A stretch of DNA of 64,000 nucleotides from Branchiostoma floridae. Its lineage: Eukaryota > Chordata > Leptocardii > Amphioxiformes > Branchiostomatidae. Positions within the stretch are counted from its first letter, which is position 1, and every line of letters starts with the position of its first letter. The stretch is taken from positions 14,711,811-14,775,810 of the forward strand of contig NC_049986.1 of NCBI RefSeq assembly GCF_000003815.2, given 5' to 3'. Below, piece after piece: positions 22,701-36,300 of this stretch. Below the pieces are notes generated by a model. That model did no database searches. It was not told the DNA's origin and saw only the letters and a program-made list of their open reading frames with translations. The position numbers were made by a program, and so were the translations under genes.

Positions 22701-23590
22701 GACCTACTGGGGAGTTGCATGCATGCGTAGGGGTGGAGAGTACAGTAGGGATCCTCCCCGGTATGAGTGGATCAAACCCACTGTCTGGTATCCAGGTTTA
22801 ATAACATGATAATTCCCAACGAGCGGTCTATATCACCGTGGCACCATTGGGCAGAGTAAAATGTGTTCTTATTAGATATCACAAGTGCCAGGGACCCACC
22901 TTGAAGTTGGTTAGATGCTGACGTCTTAAAGCTGATTAAAAGTACACTTGCCGATAGCAGCTCCGTTCTTGAAACGTCGGTCCCTTCCATGCCTTTGAAA
23001 AACATCCTGTCCTCTAATCCACCTTCCTTTCATCCCCTCTCAAAAGAAACTTGATACGTATATCCTGACTGATTATGCAGATGAGGTTTGCGACGTTCGG
23101 CATTACGTCATGTTACCTAGCGAAGCCCACCTGGAGAGGATGTCAGGAAACAGTCGGCACGTTTTTCGGAGTGTGCTGTTCTTTTGCAATTTCTCAAGAG
23201 GCTGCATGGATAGGATGTAAAGGGGCTTTGTAACGTATATCATTAGGATTTGCTCACTGAAAAACATTTTTTCCTCCCTCAACTCGATTAGTCATTGACT
23301 GATCTGAAGAGTCTGGGTGTATGCCAGTCAATGGACGTGACCAGGAATGCGTTGCAACGATGGAACTTTATACTCAGGAAGGACAAGTCATATATATATA
23401 CTTGCATCAAAGTTGTTCGATCGAACGAGATATTCGTTTGTTCGTTCGTACCTACTGACACTTGGGTCAGCATGTTCCCTTGCTGTTTTAATAACACCAT
23501 ATATTTTGTACAGGGAAGGGTTTTAACGCCTTAAACGTGCTCGAGACACGTCCTCGAATACGGGTCTCTGATTTATGTCCCTTCCCAAAG
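16712..23590. other. Long intergenic region upstream of the GPCR
   Basis: No conserved coding sequence, RNA gene or terminal-repeat element recognised in about 6.9 kb. Open frames here are short (at most 131 codons) and featureless. Confidence 0.45.
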
Positions 23591-23604
23591 ATGGCTGCAA
23601 CCCT

Positions 23605-23706
23605 AACTGAGATACCATACCCAGGATTCAACCGGGCTCTCCCAGTTACCGACCAACTGGAACCAGTAGCTCAACAGAGAGGCTGCTACCAGTTGAGCTA
23701 CGGGGA
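23605..23706 (-). mobile_element. tRNA-derived SINE head
   Basis: On the minus strand, CCGTAGCTCAACTGGTAGCA contains an A box (TAGCTCAACTGG, 23690-23701) and GGTTGAATCC a B box (23624-23633), about 60 bp apart. The spacing and the non-tRNA sequence between them argue for a SINE rather than a functional tRNA. It resembles the SINE at 24600. Confidence 0.7.
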
Positions 23707-24599
23707 CATCCACATTTGCATCACAAGGAAGTCTAAATAAAAGGCCTGTCGAGAGGATAAGAAATATATGTTACCTTTATGACTCACGCAATCCTGCTAT
23801 AGTAGGAAGAGGTAACAAACGCTGCGGAGCCAAATTGCCATACATTTGCAAAAGTAAGAAGCAGGACGAGTGAAGTTTAAAGTAACAATACGTCTAGATA
23901 GTGTTAGTTGTTACTGTTATGTGGAAATCTGTCGCATGTGCGATTTTACGGGTGTGATATTGGCTGACATCCCAGAAAGTGAAACTTATTGAAACTATCT
24001 ATGAAGTAATGGTTTTACCTTGCCCCTGGTTAGTGTAAAGCAGATTCGATCTAGTGTTATTCTTTGCCAAATTTGTAATTTCGATGTTCAGGGAACATAA
24101 AACATGACAGCTATTGCACATGTAATCCTTTGTGCTCGCTATTTCTACATGTAGAAGAAAACAAACGCAAGCACATATTTTATCTTATTTTATGGGTTCG
24201 GCTGTGAAAGACAGTTGGGGCTTACCATCTAGCCAGTTGCAATCCATCCATGGTGATAAAAACCATGTCTGTATAGACCGGGACATTCTAGCAGGAGCAA
24301 CTGTCTACACGTAATAATGATAAAACATAAAAATCGTGACCATAGCTTGTTCAGAACACGAGATAGCAAAACCGAAAGTTGCGCTGCAGTACCAAGAGAA
24401 GCCGCTAGGAGGCTCAAAATCTAATAATTTCCAGCTTTCATCACACTGCACCAACACACCAAGTATGAAACCAATTCACCAAGCCGGTCTTGTGTTATTT
24501 TGTTAACACACAGATACGCACACAGACAAACACAGGGTAAGATATAACCTCCATGACATTTCATGGAGGCAATAACAACGTGTCGTCCGTCGGTTAGGG

Positions 24600-24940
24600 G
24601 TGTATCTTTGGTAGGTCTCAACTGGTAGGAGCCTCACAGTTGGTACCTTGGGTCTCGGGGCTGGACCCGTCTTTCGGAAGGGACGTTAAATGGGGGTCCT
24701 CCCGCAGTGTTCGAGGATGTGTCAAAAGCACATTAAAAGGGAAGGGCTAGCAACCCCTCCCTATAAAATATACCCTGCTACTGAAACACCAAGAGAAGGA
24801 CTAGCAATTCCTTCCTATAGAATATGCCCTGCTACTGAAACACCAATGAAACTTGCTGCCCTATGTGCCACTTGGTACTGCATGCATTGGATCTATACGA
24901 GCGATTAAACGAAGACCTTCGGTCATTGACCTTGTGATGA
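24600..24940 (+). mobile_element. SINE-like repeat with internal 54-bp tandem duplication
   Basis: CTCAACTGGTAGGAGCCTCAC resembles the tRNA-like head at 23605-23706 in the opposite orientation. It is followed by GGACCCGTCTTTCGGAAGGG, a motif I associate with marine-invertebrate SINE bodies. Units starting GAAGGGCTAGC at 24741 and GAAGGACTAGC at 24795 form a 54-bp tandem pair ending in ACTGAAACACCAA. Right border approximate. Confidence 0.65.
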
Positions 24941-27544
24941 AGTAGCCGGTGGCAAGAGGTGACTGACCTCTTACCTTGCCTTGCCTTCTGGGGTCCCTCC
25001 GAGCGGCTCGATGCACCGGATAATCTGCCGTAATGGACTGTGGAACCTCCGTGATTATTGAAATGTACACCTAAGCAAGGATGAAGGATGCCTGGTCACA
25101 GGAGATCGGATTGACTCCCCATATTTCTAGTCCCAGCAAGTGTATGAGAGACGCACTAAACTGATTGGAAATTAACATACAGGTTATAGGAAACGCACGG
25201 GACGTTTTTACACACTGGAGACCAAAGCAAATGGAGCATCACTGACTGGCCTTTATAAACTGGAGCCCTAGAAGTTCCTAAAAGGCCACAGTAGTGCACG
25301 TTGGGCCAATCTATATTGAAACAATATGACTGACCGAGTTCACATACCATTTCCCGAAGGAGACCTCTCAAGACCACTCATCAATAAAACAGTTGGTTCA
25401 TTGATCCTCTCAGAAAAGGGGTTGTGCTTACACGACTGACCTGATAACCCGCCCAGTGGTATTGTTCCTGTTACTGGCTCTTTGTACCGGTTAGTCCTAC
25501 ATCGCAGGCCAAGGAAGCTGTGTGAATATCGATTTTCACACTCACATGATGGGTGATACATCTTTGTTGTCCGGATGGCCTGATAGATCCCCATCCTCAA
25601 CTGTTCTATCCCGCTATGTGGTGGTTATAGTTTTTTGTTTCATGTCTGCCCTAGTCAACTTAGCAGATAGGTGGACAGTTATCACCTGTCAGGGCGCTAT
25701 CGTTAAGCACTGAGGTGAGCGTTAGGGACCGACTACTACCGATTAGGCCGAATCAAAAAGATCAGGAAGCTGCCATTCGTCGCCAAGGACGACGATTGCC
25801 CTAGGTGTGGCCAGTTAAAGTATGTATATGGTTAAGTTAAAGTAACTTATCAACTAACCACACCTCAACCCAACCAACCCATTTCTACCAAACACTAACT
25901 AGCCTACCTACCTACCAACCGCATCCTAGCTACCAATGAAGAAATATTGCGCTCTAGTATACAGTATACTTTGCACGCTTTCCTGAAAACTTCCCAAAAG
26001 CTGGTAGTGGATTTCGTGACGAGTGAATGTATGAATATTACATTCATACAGCGTTGCCAATGACCCATTGTGACTTCATGGACAAGTTTGGACTTATCTG
26101 TCATTGGCAGGTTTTGGTGCCATTCCTCCGCAAAGAAATGTAGTTGTCCTTTGAACTAAGGTGACGGCAGTTTCTACATGTGTGTCTATGACCTTCTCGC
26201 ATATTTTCTTCACAGTCAACTTTCACTGTTTCCAGCCGGCTTCATGTGAACAGATCATGAGGAGTGAAAGTGAAGCCGAATGCATAACCCCTTGAATACT
26301 TCATGGTTTACGTTAAGAACACATCACAATCCATCTCATCCTTTAAACATATAGTCATTAAACTATTATAACTCTGTAAGCTTTTAGATAGGCATTAAGA
26401 CGGCGACGACGAAGAGATAGAGCAGACAAACTGTTAAATATTAAAGCAACGGGAGGCTTAAGCGATCAATTTTGGTGAAATCTGGTGAAATCAAATTTAA
26501 TGGCGATACGCCATCATTTGTCGAACCTTCAAAACAATTTGTAGAAAAGGATTCCCCCAGTCATTACAACCAGTCGCTGACTCTAAAAGCTTTGAGATGG
26601 AGAATTCACCTGTGTGTGGTGCTCGAGGGATCCTTGTGGTCCCGATGATCTGATCGTGATTCACCTCGCGTCCTCTTCAGGCAATGTTCAGCTGGTGAGA
26701 GAGATGTCAAGCATGGTAGATACTTGCTCATTACCATTACTGACATTTATATTGAACGTTGGAGGTAAGGGCTGTCACCTTGGTGTGACTTCTACACGTT
26801 TCTGTACGAGATAAGGTAAAATTTTCGGCCTACTGCTCGGTGATTAAGTGGCTGCCCTTGCACGTTGCCCTATCGAACCCCTTTAAACAGTAAGCCGGAT
26901 GCCATTAACTCCATCAGCTTTCAGGTGTGGCATCAGAGCAACCTTTCTGACCTTGCTGCATTTCCTACATTATTCTTTCTATTTCTCGACCTAACTCGAT
27001 GCTAACTTTGTGCTGAGACGTGGTTGTGTAACCAAATGAACATTTTGCCTGAACTTTCAGGGAAGACAGCTGAGTAGAATTAGGACAAAGGACAATATTT
27101 CCAGAGATTCCCGTAATGCTTCAAGGCATTGCCGTAGGCTATGTGGACCTTGTAATGGCTCGTACAAACGACTTACGGCGGACATAAAGTTTTTGTAATG
27201 AACATTTTATGTAATCGAATGGCTGTTCTGTTTCTGGTCAATTGGTTTAACGTGGCCATGATGTGCGGATGAAGGGGGGAGTTAACGAGAGGACTCCCAT
27301 AGAGGCAGCTAAGCAGCGTGCGGAATGAGCTCGTAGGATTACCGTAGAGCATTAATGAGTAAGAAGATATGTTTTAATCTTACTACTTGGCCTTACTGTA
27401 AGTATTGTCCTCCGGCAGCTTCAGCAGATTATTCTTAGTCTTACGACACTGTCTTTGATGAAGGCTTGAATGAACAATTCTGATATTGTGTTGTACATGT
27501 CTTCTGTATTTTGTTCCTTTTGAGAGAACTTTTCACAGACCAAA
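24941..27544. other. Intergenic; only low-complexity sequence noted
   Basis: Contains a C/A-rich tract of CAACC, CTACC and related steps (25853-25925) and no recognisable gene. GGTGTGG near 25806 can pair with CCACACC near 25858. Confidence 0.5.
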
Positions 27545-27705
27545 TCATCAATACGTACATACATAAATGTACTGTTATCAATGATATTTTGTTGTTATGT
27601 ATGTAGCCTCGTTGTACAATTGTCTATTTAGTTATTAGTTGTTATTGGTTGCCATTCATTGTACCTTGTGCGATTGTTGAGCAATAAAATTCATTCATAC
27701 ATTTA
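27545..27705 (+). mobile_element. Possible LINE 3' end
   Basis: The stretch ending in GCAATAAAATTCATTCATAC (27681-27700) combines an AATAAA with an ATTC-type microsatellite tail, as in CR1/L2-type LINE 3' ends. No associated coding remnant was found upstream, so assignment rests on the tail alone. Confidence 0.4.
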
Positions 27706-28691
27706 TTTTGTGACTAAGTTTTTAAGATAAAGGGACCTCCTGGCGCAAAGGTATACAAGTAAATTCTGATTCTCAGCACCATGTCTTACCTGGTCTCCTC
27801 TTCCTTTTCATGGTTGCTATGTAACTTAGGCAGGTGCAAGTTTACCATGAACGTAATGGGAAATCCACCTCTGCACTAGTTCATGCGTCATTGTCCTCCG
27901 TATCGTCTGATTCGTTCCGACACGCGCGTGGATAATGGGGGCAAAGACTAAACAATTAACCAAGTTTATACGAAGTTGGATGTGACATATGGCCTTCACC
28001 GGCTCCAGAACAACCGCCCCCACACGTGCAGATATTCAAGTTCGGAACGTCTGAACATTTGGGTTGTTAGCTTAATGGTCATCTCTGACATATTCCATCT
28101 AAGGGTTGCACCCACGCTTTGGAGGGCTCATAATCCTAGGAAGAGAATAACCGAAAGATAGATTTCCGGTTCTGCATCTGTGTTGTCCCTGGAACCCGGT
28201 CAGTTCTGACTAAAGTTACACTCACACAGAAAGACAAAAAAATCAATAGGCGGCATCATTGATGAACAAATTTTAACAACAGATCGAACTACGAAACAAC
28301 ATTAGTAAGGAAACTCATCTGTTTTGATAAATGCCATGCCTGAGTGATATTTGGTCCATTTGTACTGAGAAAGACCGCAAAATCAACAATGTAGATGTCA
28401 TTTTTCGTCCAAACAAAAGTTGAGTCCCCTATCAACACAAGCATCAGCGAGAACGGCCATTGCGGAATGCCCCAGGGAGTTCCAGGTAATGGAACTTTGT
28501 GACCCTGTGAGATTCCTCCCGATACTGGGTCCGCCTATATTCCACTTGACCTTGGGGCAAGTAAGCTGCACATATTGTCCGATTGACTGATTCTAGCGGA
28601 CTTAACTGCGTGATGCGGTGGGTAGATAATGAAAACATTCAAAGTCAGGCAAGCAACACCGTGATGATTTGAACTTGACGAAATACCGGAG

Positions 28692-28946
28692 TTAAACCCC
28701 ATTCCAATTCAACTAAGGCGGCGATCTCACTGCAGCGGCAACGTGACTTAAACTTTGACAGAGCGCTCAACGAATTTCATACTTGAATCTTTTACTGTAC
28801 GCTTGATTTGTTTTGTTGTCTTTTCAGCCCTACTTTTAAAATTTTCACGGTATTTCAATTATGAACCAATGGTTACAAAAATCTATTTCAGGTCGCAGTG
28901 AGATCGCAGCTAGCGAGATCGCCGTGAAGTGAAATAGGGGCTTTAA
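28692..28946. mobile_element. Possible piggyBac-type MITE with TTAA borders
   Basis: TTAA at 28692-28695 and 28943-28946 flank imperfect inverted ends. The left end reads ACCCCATTCC... into GGCGATCTC; the right end, in reverse complement, reads AGCCCCTATTTC... into GGCGATCTC. GATCTCACTGC is also inverted inside. Total 247 bp between the TTAA sites. Confidence 0.5.
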
Positions 28947-31233
28947 AAAAGGGAAGATAAAATAAGCGATTACAGCCACATGGAGCTTAAGTATTGTAGG
29001 TGGACACAAATAGGCGATCTAGCTGAATATCTCCTTGATTACCAGGTCTCGTTACCTGGCGGCAGGGAGAAGAATCGATGCCATTATACAGGTCCGCTCT
29101 CCCGACCTTGCTGCATCATCTTGGTACATTTAAGCCCATACACTTCAGCCTGGCAATTTGTTCTGGTAATGAGGTGTGACTGATGGAAGATTTAAGGGGA
29201 AAAACATGACCACAATTCTTCTTAAGGCTGCCTCAAAATGCCGACAAGTTAGACGCATTGAATCCGAGAATCGATCGTTTGTTTTAAGTGGGAATTAAAA
29301 GCTCCCTCCCGCGGGCTTTTTCTTGATAGCGGGACTGCCGAAAAGCGGAGACTCTGTAATCTCCTGACAGGTTGTGATATATCTTCATCGTTCGGCCGGC
29401 TGCAATCTTTTCTGTCTCTCCCTGGCCGAGAGGACTTAACAGGTGACTGGATGTGACGAAATTACAGCCGAAGGCGTGAAGCTGATAGATTAGGGTCTGC
29501 GTTTCCTCCAAGTAACCGTCAAATGAGGGGATATTTCTGGACCAACCATTAGTTCCATGTCACTTATCAAAGACCTGCAATAGCTTGACGAACACTGTAG
29601 CCAAGGAAACGACTTCTACTGGTACTTACCAACAAAAGACAATCTGGGCACCTCTCCTCACTTGACACGTCTGAAGTCTTCTTTGACGAACCCAGGCCGG
29701 CTGTATCACCAGGGAAGAGTGGGGAGATGGTATCAGATGACGTCCTCTGCAAAATGACATGATTCAGTTAGTAAATCATCATGTTCAATTACTCCCTCCA
29801 ATAGGCATGACCCTCATTACTTAGAAACATCTTTAGGAATCCCAACAGATATTGTATAACCACATTATCGTTATTACACTTGACCCGAGAATGCTGTCGG
29901 CACGGCGGCGGGCACCAAGTTTCATTACCAAACGACTCTGTGGCGCCCATAGCTTATACGTCAGCATTGCCACCTCAATTTTCATTAACTCTGGCAAAAG
30001 TGCCGAACGAAAGCTGAAAGGGCAGCTCTAACTTTTAAGTCTTTTCCGTGCAACTTGTTTACGGATCTTAAGAACTCATTTGCGTCTTAAGCGTGGGAGG
30101 CAAGCACGACGTCGAAATAGAAGACGTCATAGAAACGACATGTTTGAAACATGCGCACCCTTATACTGACGACGCACGAGATCTGTCCATCATTGATACA
30201 GCTGACGCAACTTCTGTATCACTCGTCCTCTTAACTTTAATCATAGAACTTATCTTCGCGCCGCTCTTGGTTTTGAACACGTTTTTTTTTCATATACCAA
30301 TTAGTGTGTTCAACATATGAGCCTGCAAATTACATATTTCTTTTCTTCATCATTAAAAACATACTAGGCAATAATGCATGCCTGAATAACGATGATTTAG
30401 TACAATGGCATTCTGTAGTAGTTACAGCAATTTGGTCATGACATTAACCATAACCAATAACCCCAATGTGCGTCAGTAAAGTAACGGTTACGTTTTTCCC
30501 CCGGAATACAAGTAATCTAATGTGATCATTTCCTAAGAACTCGTGCATATTGCCTGATTGTAGAAATGTAGACTGATGAACACAAGCTGAAATGTGGACT
30601 GGAGTGACCTTAAAAATGCGCCTCTACGATAACAACCAGGAATGAGTTCTGTTTTACGGTTGGAAGAAAATTTCCCTGACATTACGACTGAGTAAAAATA
30701 TACAGCAGTCAAAGTCAATATGCGACTATACCATTTGTTGAGAGGCATGGGGGAGACCAGGTTTGTAGGCAAAACGCCAAAAAAACACGATTAGACGTAA
30801 AGTTTAAGCCTCATTCACACCTTTAACATCCTACAGAGGGATAGCGAACTTTATTTTACGACTGGTATAGTTGTACATGGTAGTTCAACTATTGCTAATA
30901 TCTGACAATATCTAAAGAACTGATGTACTTATTATGAATAACAACAGATAACGACCTAAAAACCTAACTAGACATGCCAATACATCGGACGTTGTGTTGA
31001 TGACAGTGCCAGAAATGTATAAAACTATCTCGTTTCTCGATAGAGTTATATATAAATTGACCTACATATGCATGTAGCATGATGATATGATATTGAATAA
31101 CACTCTCTCAGTTGTATGCTCATATGGCATGGACCTATGAGGTCATGAATACAGCGTCAAGATCTGTCGAACTTTCGTGTCCGTGTACTGATCAATCATG
31201 GGTTTTTACGAAGCAGAACAAGTCTCGATAATA
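28947..31233. other. Intergenic; nothing recognised
   Basis: Short featureless frames only. No terminal repeats, RNA genes or conserved peptides noted. Confidence 0.45.
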
Positions 31234-31685
31234 GTTTGTACTAGGGCCAGGTCCGGTTCAGGTCCAAAGGATCAGGTCCAGGTCCGGACCTGAACCTGGA
31301 CCTGTTTCCGACGGTCCGGACCTGGACCTGATCCCGACAGTATGACTCATGCCAATGGTCCATTTCACTAGAAAGAAATCTGTTTGGTGGTGTATTAGAC
31401 TTACACTGGCGTTTTAAAATCATACAACGCTAGCTGCACCTGTACGATTGGCTGTAAAACTTGGTAGAAATTATTATAAACTCTACTCTACTTCACTCTT
31501 GTTATTTTCTTCCATCTACAAGCGCTAAAACGTGTGAATGCCTGATAAAATAATCTGTTAATTTTGTAATCGGTCCAACATCCGGTCCACCTAATTTTTT
31601 TAGGTCCGGTTTTTCTGGACCGGTCCAATACGAAAAACCGGTTTTGTACCGCTACGCTGTACCGGTACCCAGCCCTAGTTTGTAC
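31234..31685. mobile_element. Non-autonomous hAT-like element with 8-bp target duplication
   Basis: GTTTGTAC at 31234-31241 and 31678-31685 is a perfect 8-bp direct repeat immediately outside an element that starts TAGGGCCAGG and ends CCAGCCCTA (31242-31677, 436 bp). TAGGG...CCCTA termini plus an 8-bp duplication are diagnostic of the hAT superfamily. The interior is built of GGTCC, GGACC and ACCGGT steps, including a strong local palindrome (31255-31335). No transposase frame. Confidence 0.9.
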
Positions 31686-32937
31686 TATTGGGCAAGATCG
31701 TCATGTCCCGACAAATTGCAAAGACTGTTATAAGGATCAACAGTATGTGTGTGATCCTTTGGCAGTCAGATAGTCTTAGCGCCACAGCAGTGTCTCCTGT
31801 TGGGCCAAATTACGGGTGAGAAAATTAAGAAAATATAGGAAGATCGAAAAGTACACTCCGTATCTTACGATCTGGAAACAAGCTTTCAGTCCATTTTACT
31901 GCGCATCTGCTACTAAATAAACGCATCTGCTACTAAAGCGAAAAGTCCCCCAAGATAGAGAGGAACTGTAACATGTGCAGAGACTGCATGAACAAGATAC
32001 TCTGGAGTACTGAGTTCTGCCTGTGGGAAGAAACAATCGTCTGAAAGTAGACCAACAGGTTCGAGTAAGGTGAAAGAAAATAGGAAAAATCTGCTCGCAA
32101 GAAGAATTATCGTCTGAGAAAGCGCGCTAACAACGCAAGATATTCCGTTTCCCCAGGCCGAGGGCGCGCACACGGTTAGGTTCAATTCCGCTCTTTACTC
32201 GCCTTTGAGGCATGTCGTTTTTCTAGTCTGTCCAAGTCACCCTTGGCGCCGCGCGCCATAGTTCTAAAGCTAAGCGGTTGTCCTCGAAACAACAACAAAC
32301 GTTGGTTTACAAACTTAACGCACTATAACACAATATTCAATCGTATTAGACCATTGCATACAATTTTGGCAACAAACGGCCAATTGATTAGAGCCAACAT
32401 TGCCAACTGCCCCGACTTTGTTTCCAGACCACTGCAATCATAAATATCACGAGGTATTCTATAAATCCTTTCTTTATTGCTTTCAGACACAATTGATTCA
32501 TCCAATTTGCGTATAAATCGAAATTTCATCCGCAGAGCCCAAAACTATTACAAACCTGCTCGGAGCAGAGATTATAAGACATGGGTGTAGGTGGGACTTT
32601 GGGATGAACAGTCGACGCGAAAATTACTCTTTTCAGAACGTGTTTCGATCAGATGTTCGGCCTTCAGTCACATGAAACGTACCATTGTTATATCATGGAT
32701 ACATGGACACATTTAGATCTCCCCTTCGACAATTATCTTAGTCGTACGTGAAAAATCGCAGAAGGTTAATTGAATATTTGTCCTTTTTAAAATGTATCAT
32801 GTTCCCTTCCGTTATATGGCTCACTGCATCTGAAATACGCCATGAATAAATAGCTCCTTTGTGACCATGATACTAGAACATTTGGTGCTAGGAATAGTTT
32901 TAACGTTATACCAAAGCTTGGGACAACCGAAAGTGAG
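31686..32937. other. Intergenic; nothing recognised
   Basis: A short direct duplication (CGCATCTGCTACTAAA, near 31902 and 31921) is the only structure noted. Confidence 0.45.
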
Positions 32938-33095
32938 ATATTGTGTGACGTAATCGACAGTGCTTTGGGCTCAGACCCAAGAGGTCCCGAATTCGAAACC
33001 TGCCATGTCACCTATATTGTGCCCTTGGCAAAGACTTTCCTCACTTCACTCAGGTTAAAAATGAGTACCTCGGATAGGTTCTTGTTCTCGGTGAA
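32938..33095 (+). mobile_element. tRNA-derived SINE
   Basis: GACGTAATCGACAGTGC...GGGCTCAGACC resembles a tRNA head, and GAATTCGAAACCTGCCATGT (32989-33008) is a degenerate B box. The body GTGCCCTTGGCAAAGACTTT, then CTCACTTCACTCAGG and ATGAGTACC, matches a SINE body I recall from amphioxus and other deuterostomes (GCCCTTGGGAAAGGCACTTT...ACCCAGGTGTAAATGAGTACC). Confidence 0.8.
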
Positions 33096-33230
33096 ACGAA
33101 TATCAAAAAGCCTGTTGTTTTCTTTGCAAAATACGATAGTTCGTTCGAAAAAGGCCCATGAAAATGCTTAAAGATATTGCGTATAAATAAAACCATTAGT
33201 CGATGAAGATTAAACATCCAGGTCGTGAGA

Positions 33231-33333
33231 TACGCCAAATAGCAATTACTCAAGCAACTAAATATACCTTTGAAAACTATCTGATCCTTTCCAAAATTAT
33301 ATCCAGTAGCTTGAGTAATTGCTATTTGGCGTA
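33231..33333. repeat. Perfect 25-bp inverted repeat (hairpin)
   Basis: The arms at 33231-33255 and 33309-33333 are perfect reverse complements with a 53-bp loop. The arm runs TACGCCAAATAGCAATTACT and ends TCAAGC. The left arm continues from a block starting CATCCAGGTCGTGAGA. Probably a repeat end or foldback. Confidence 0.85.
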
Positions 33334-36300
33334 AGAAATACCATTGTTTGCGAAGATGATCTCTGCGCCGGTTATTTCAAGTCTTCGATATATTTTGCTG
33401 ATGCATTACTCGGTAGCAGCTATGTAAGAAACACGTACAGAGGAAGTTGAAGTGATGTCCAATTGTATTGCCTGAGTCGTACAGTTAATGAAAAACATGT
33501 TTTTGCCGCTGACTCAAATTCCTAGCGAAGCCTGTTGCTGTCTGTGAAATCCTACTCGCAAACCATCCTAAGCATGTGGCTAAGAGCATTGCCAAATACA
33601 TGCAACAAGTCTTGTGGATATTCGCAACATCTAAATGTATATAAATGCTAACTGGAACAGACCTGTGGAACATCGATCTCCTACTGATCATGGGATCTAA
33701 AACAGTCTAAGCGAAGAGTAATTGATAGTCATTTCCACTAGTCGGTACAAATCGCGACAGCCACTTTGTACTTGGCACTATGTATTTAAGTTAGGCATGA
33801 ATGAACGTCTGTGTGTCTAACTCCAGTTTGCCTATATTCATCGCAAATATCATCTTCCGTTGACCACGACAAGGATATGTACTATATGTACAATACACAT
33901 GTAAAGTGCAATTTACCAAAGTCCCCCTGCCTGAATTAATCAGTGTTCCTAGGAACTCCTGAAAACTGAAAAGGTCTATGTCCTATTGTGTGTATATGCT
34001 GGTAAAATTTGAAATGAAATGAACAGCAGATACCGGCCCAAGGCAGCACTTGCCAGTGGCAACGATGACCTGAATGCGAACTGTCGACGTCCGTCGAACG
34101 TTGGTCTAGATACAGGGTCAGTGCAACAAGAATACAACTCACCGGTACAGCAGTCTCTACAGTGCACTGAAAGACTCAAGCCGCTCCTGCCGATGCGAAC
34201 TTCACTCACACTACGGGATCAGGCTCACGACTGGGCCTTTTATTGCCCCGGGCTTCCGTTCTTACCAGGTTCACAATCATCTTCTCATACGTCATAGATA
34301 CAGTCTCTTTCAAACGTATACAATGGTTTCAATCATAACCAACGTGTCGTGCGTAAACAGGAGGTAGTCGTCAGCAAAACAATGTCGTTGACGTTTCTGG
34401 CAAGAAGAATTCAGGCTGGTATATAAACGAACAGGTGGAATCTGTGAAGTACAGGGTTTGTTACAGGTGCTGTCACGTGGCACGTAATGTCAGGCAATTA
34501 TGTCGTGATATGTCTACTGCAAATTCTAATTCAAGCCGGTGTTGGAAAATTACACCAAATACCATATTTTTTTCGGCAAAGAAATCTTTAAAATGATCAC
34601 ACATGTAAAGTTGCCAAGGCCTCCTCGAAGACAAGTTACCCTAGACCTCCGTACAAACTGTGAATTAAGATGAAGTGGATAATTACGTATAATAACATAA
34701 ATGCGCTTGCGTGAGTCAGTGAAGAAGCTGAGCTGATAATCATTTTCAAAGTTAAGTCATTATCCCGAAATGACAGACAATACTCTCGAATGCAAACCGA
34801 TTAAGTGTTGAAAAAACTTAATTCATGACCCGAAGAAGCTTAATGGAGATTATGTGCACATGTCTAGGGACTACGTAGTGATATGTATGACACAGACTAA
34901 CGTCATAGATCTACCAACCACTCAGAGACATTCCCCTGGCAACAGCCATACGCAAAGTACAAAATGTCCCCATTTCTTCCTCTGATTACCCAGCACTTCA
35001 AAGTACTAATCACGATCAAGGGCACTGAAGTATGTGCCAAGCACCACGCTGTAAGCTCGGGATGTTTGTACCCCGGGTCCGCGAGACAGCGATGCTTGCC
35101 GGCAATTGACGTTCTTATAATGCCCATGGCAACTACTTTGTACCGTGCATTAGCCATAAACCTCAATAAAAGACAGCTGGCTAGCGTGGCATTAAAGTGA
35201 ACCATTAAAGTAAGCCGTTGAGTGTGTTGTGTGCTCCAGAGGGTATCGTATTCAATCTGTCGGACGTAAAACGTTCAAACACTCTTACATCTCTCAAGAT
35301 TTGTAGACTTACGCAATAAACCGCCTGATAGCTAACTACACGGAACAACGCCCCAAATGACAGCCTGCTATCGAATGTAGAATATTGGTAGCCAAAGTCG
35401 TTAAGAACCGGCATATTTAGATATTTAAAACAAACCGGACACCAACCTTGGCGTTGTTGATCGCACCACCGTGTTCTGGGTGACTCTTGACACTGAGAAG
35501 TCGTCCGTCACTTCTAATAATATCCAGTCAATATTTGAGGTCGGATCGGTGCAGTTACAACCAGATGCCCTACGGTTTCCCTTAATCTGTTAGATACATG
35601 TAGGATGTACAAGTATTACCCACTAATCCAGCTCGTACTGGGATAGAAGATTACAGGAGGCGGCGCTACTGTGGATCTACTTGACTTGAGGCCGGGTTGG
35701 AAGAGTCTTCTCAGATCTTCCTCCGTTTCAAGGCGGAACCATTTGAGGTGGGGGTGGACTTGTGTTGACGAAGACGTAACCAGATAGATGCTCTTAACTC
35801 TGTCCGAAAAGGGGGTTTTAGATACGCGATATTTTCGCATGTATCCGTGAGATTCCAAATCCCTATTACCCCCATGTCTAACACCATCCAAACTACTTAA
35901 GAGCTTTAAGCTCTCAGCACTTGGACGATATTCTGGTCAACTTTGACTGGAGTCATTATGAACTTATGGCAGCCCAATGTCATCCCGCCAGCCTCTCAAG
36001 ACCCTTACACAGTCCAACGATGAGGTCAGGGGTCAGACCTTGCAGAAAAGGGTGTCTGATGTTGCCATGACATGATGTTGCATAATATGATGTGTTCATC
36101 ACATTACGAAAAAGGTTTGGCCTTTGAATCTAATATTGAATCTTGAAATATTCTTTGACGCCCATTAGGGAAACCCATGTGTGATCCCGACTTGATGCTC
36201 TGCCCTCTGTTGGTCTCGGTGGTAACTATCTCACATTGGGGTTAGAGCATCACGCGACCTTCCACATGTGAACAGAGATGGATTATATGTATATGAACCG

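Noticed and set aside
23605-23706. Possible true tRNA gene
   Set aside because: A and B boxes are present, but the box spacing and the sequence between them do not form a cloverleaf; a SINE head fits better.
28060-28115. A-box-like TAGCTTAATGG suggesting a tRNA
   Set aside because: No B box or acceptor stem in range.
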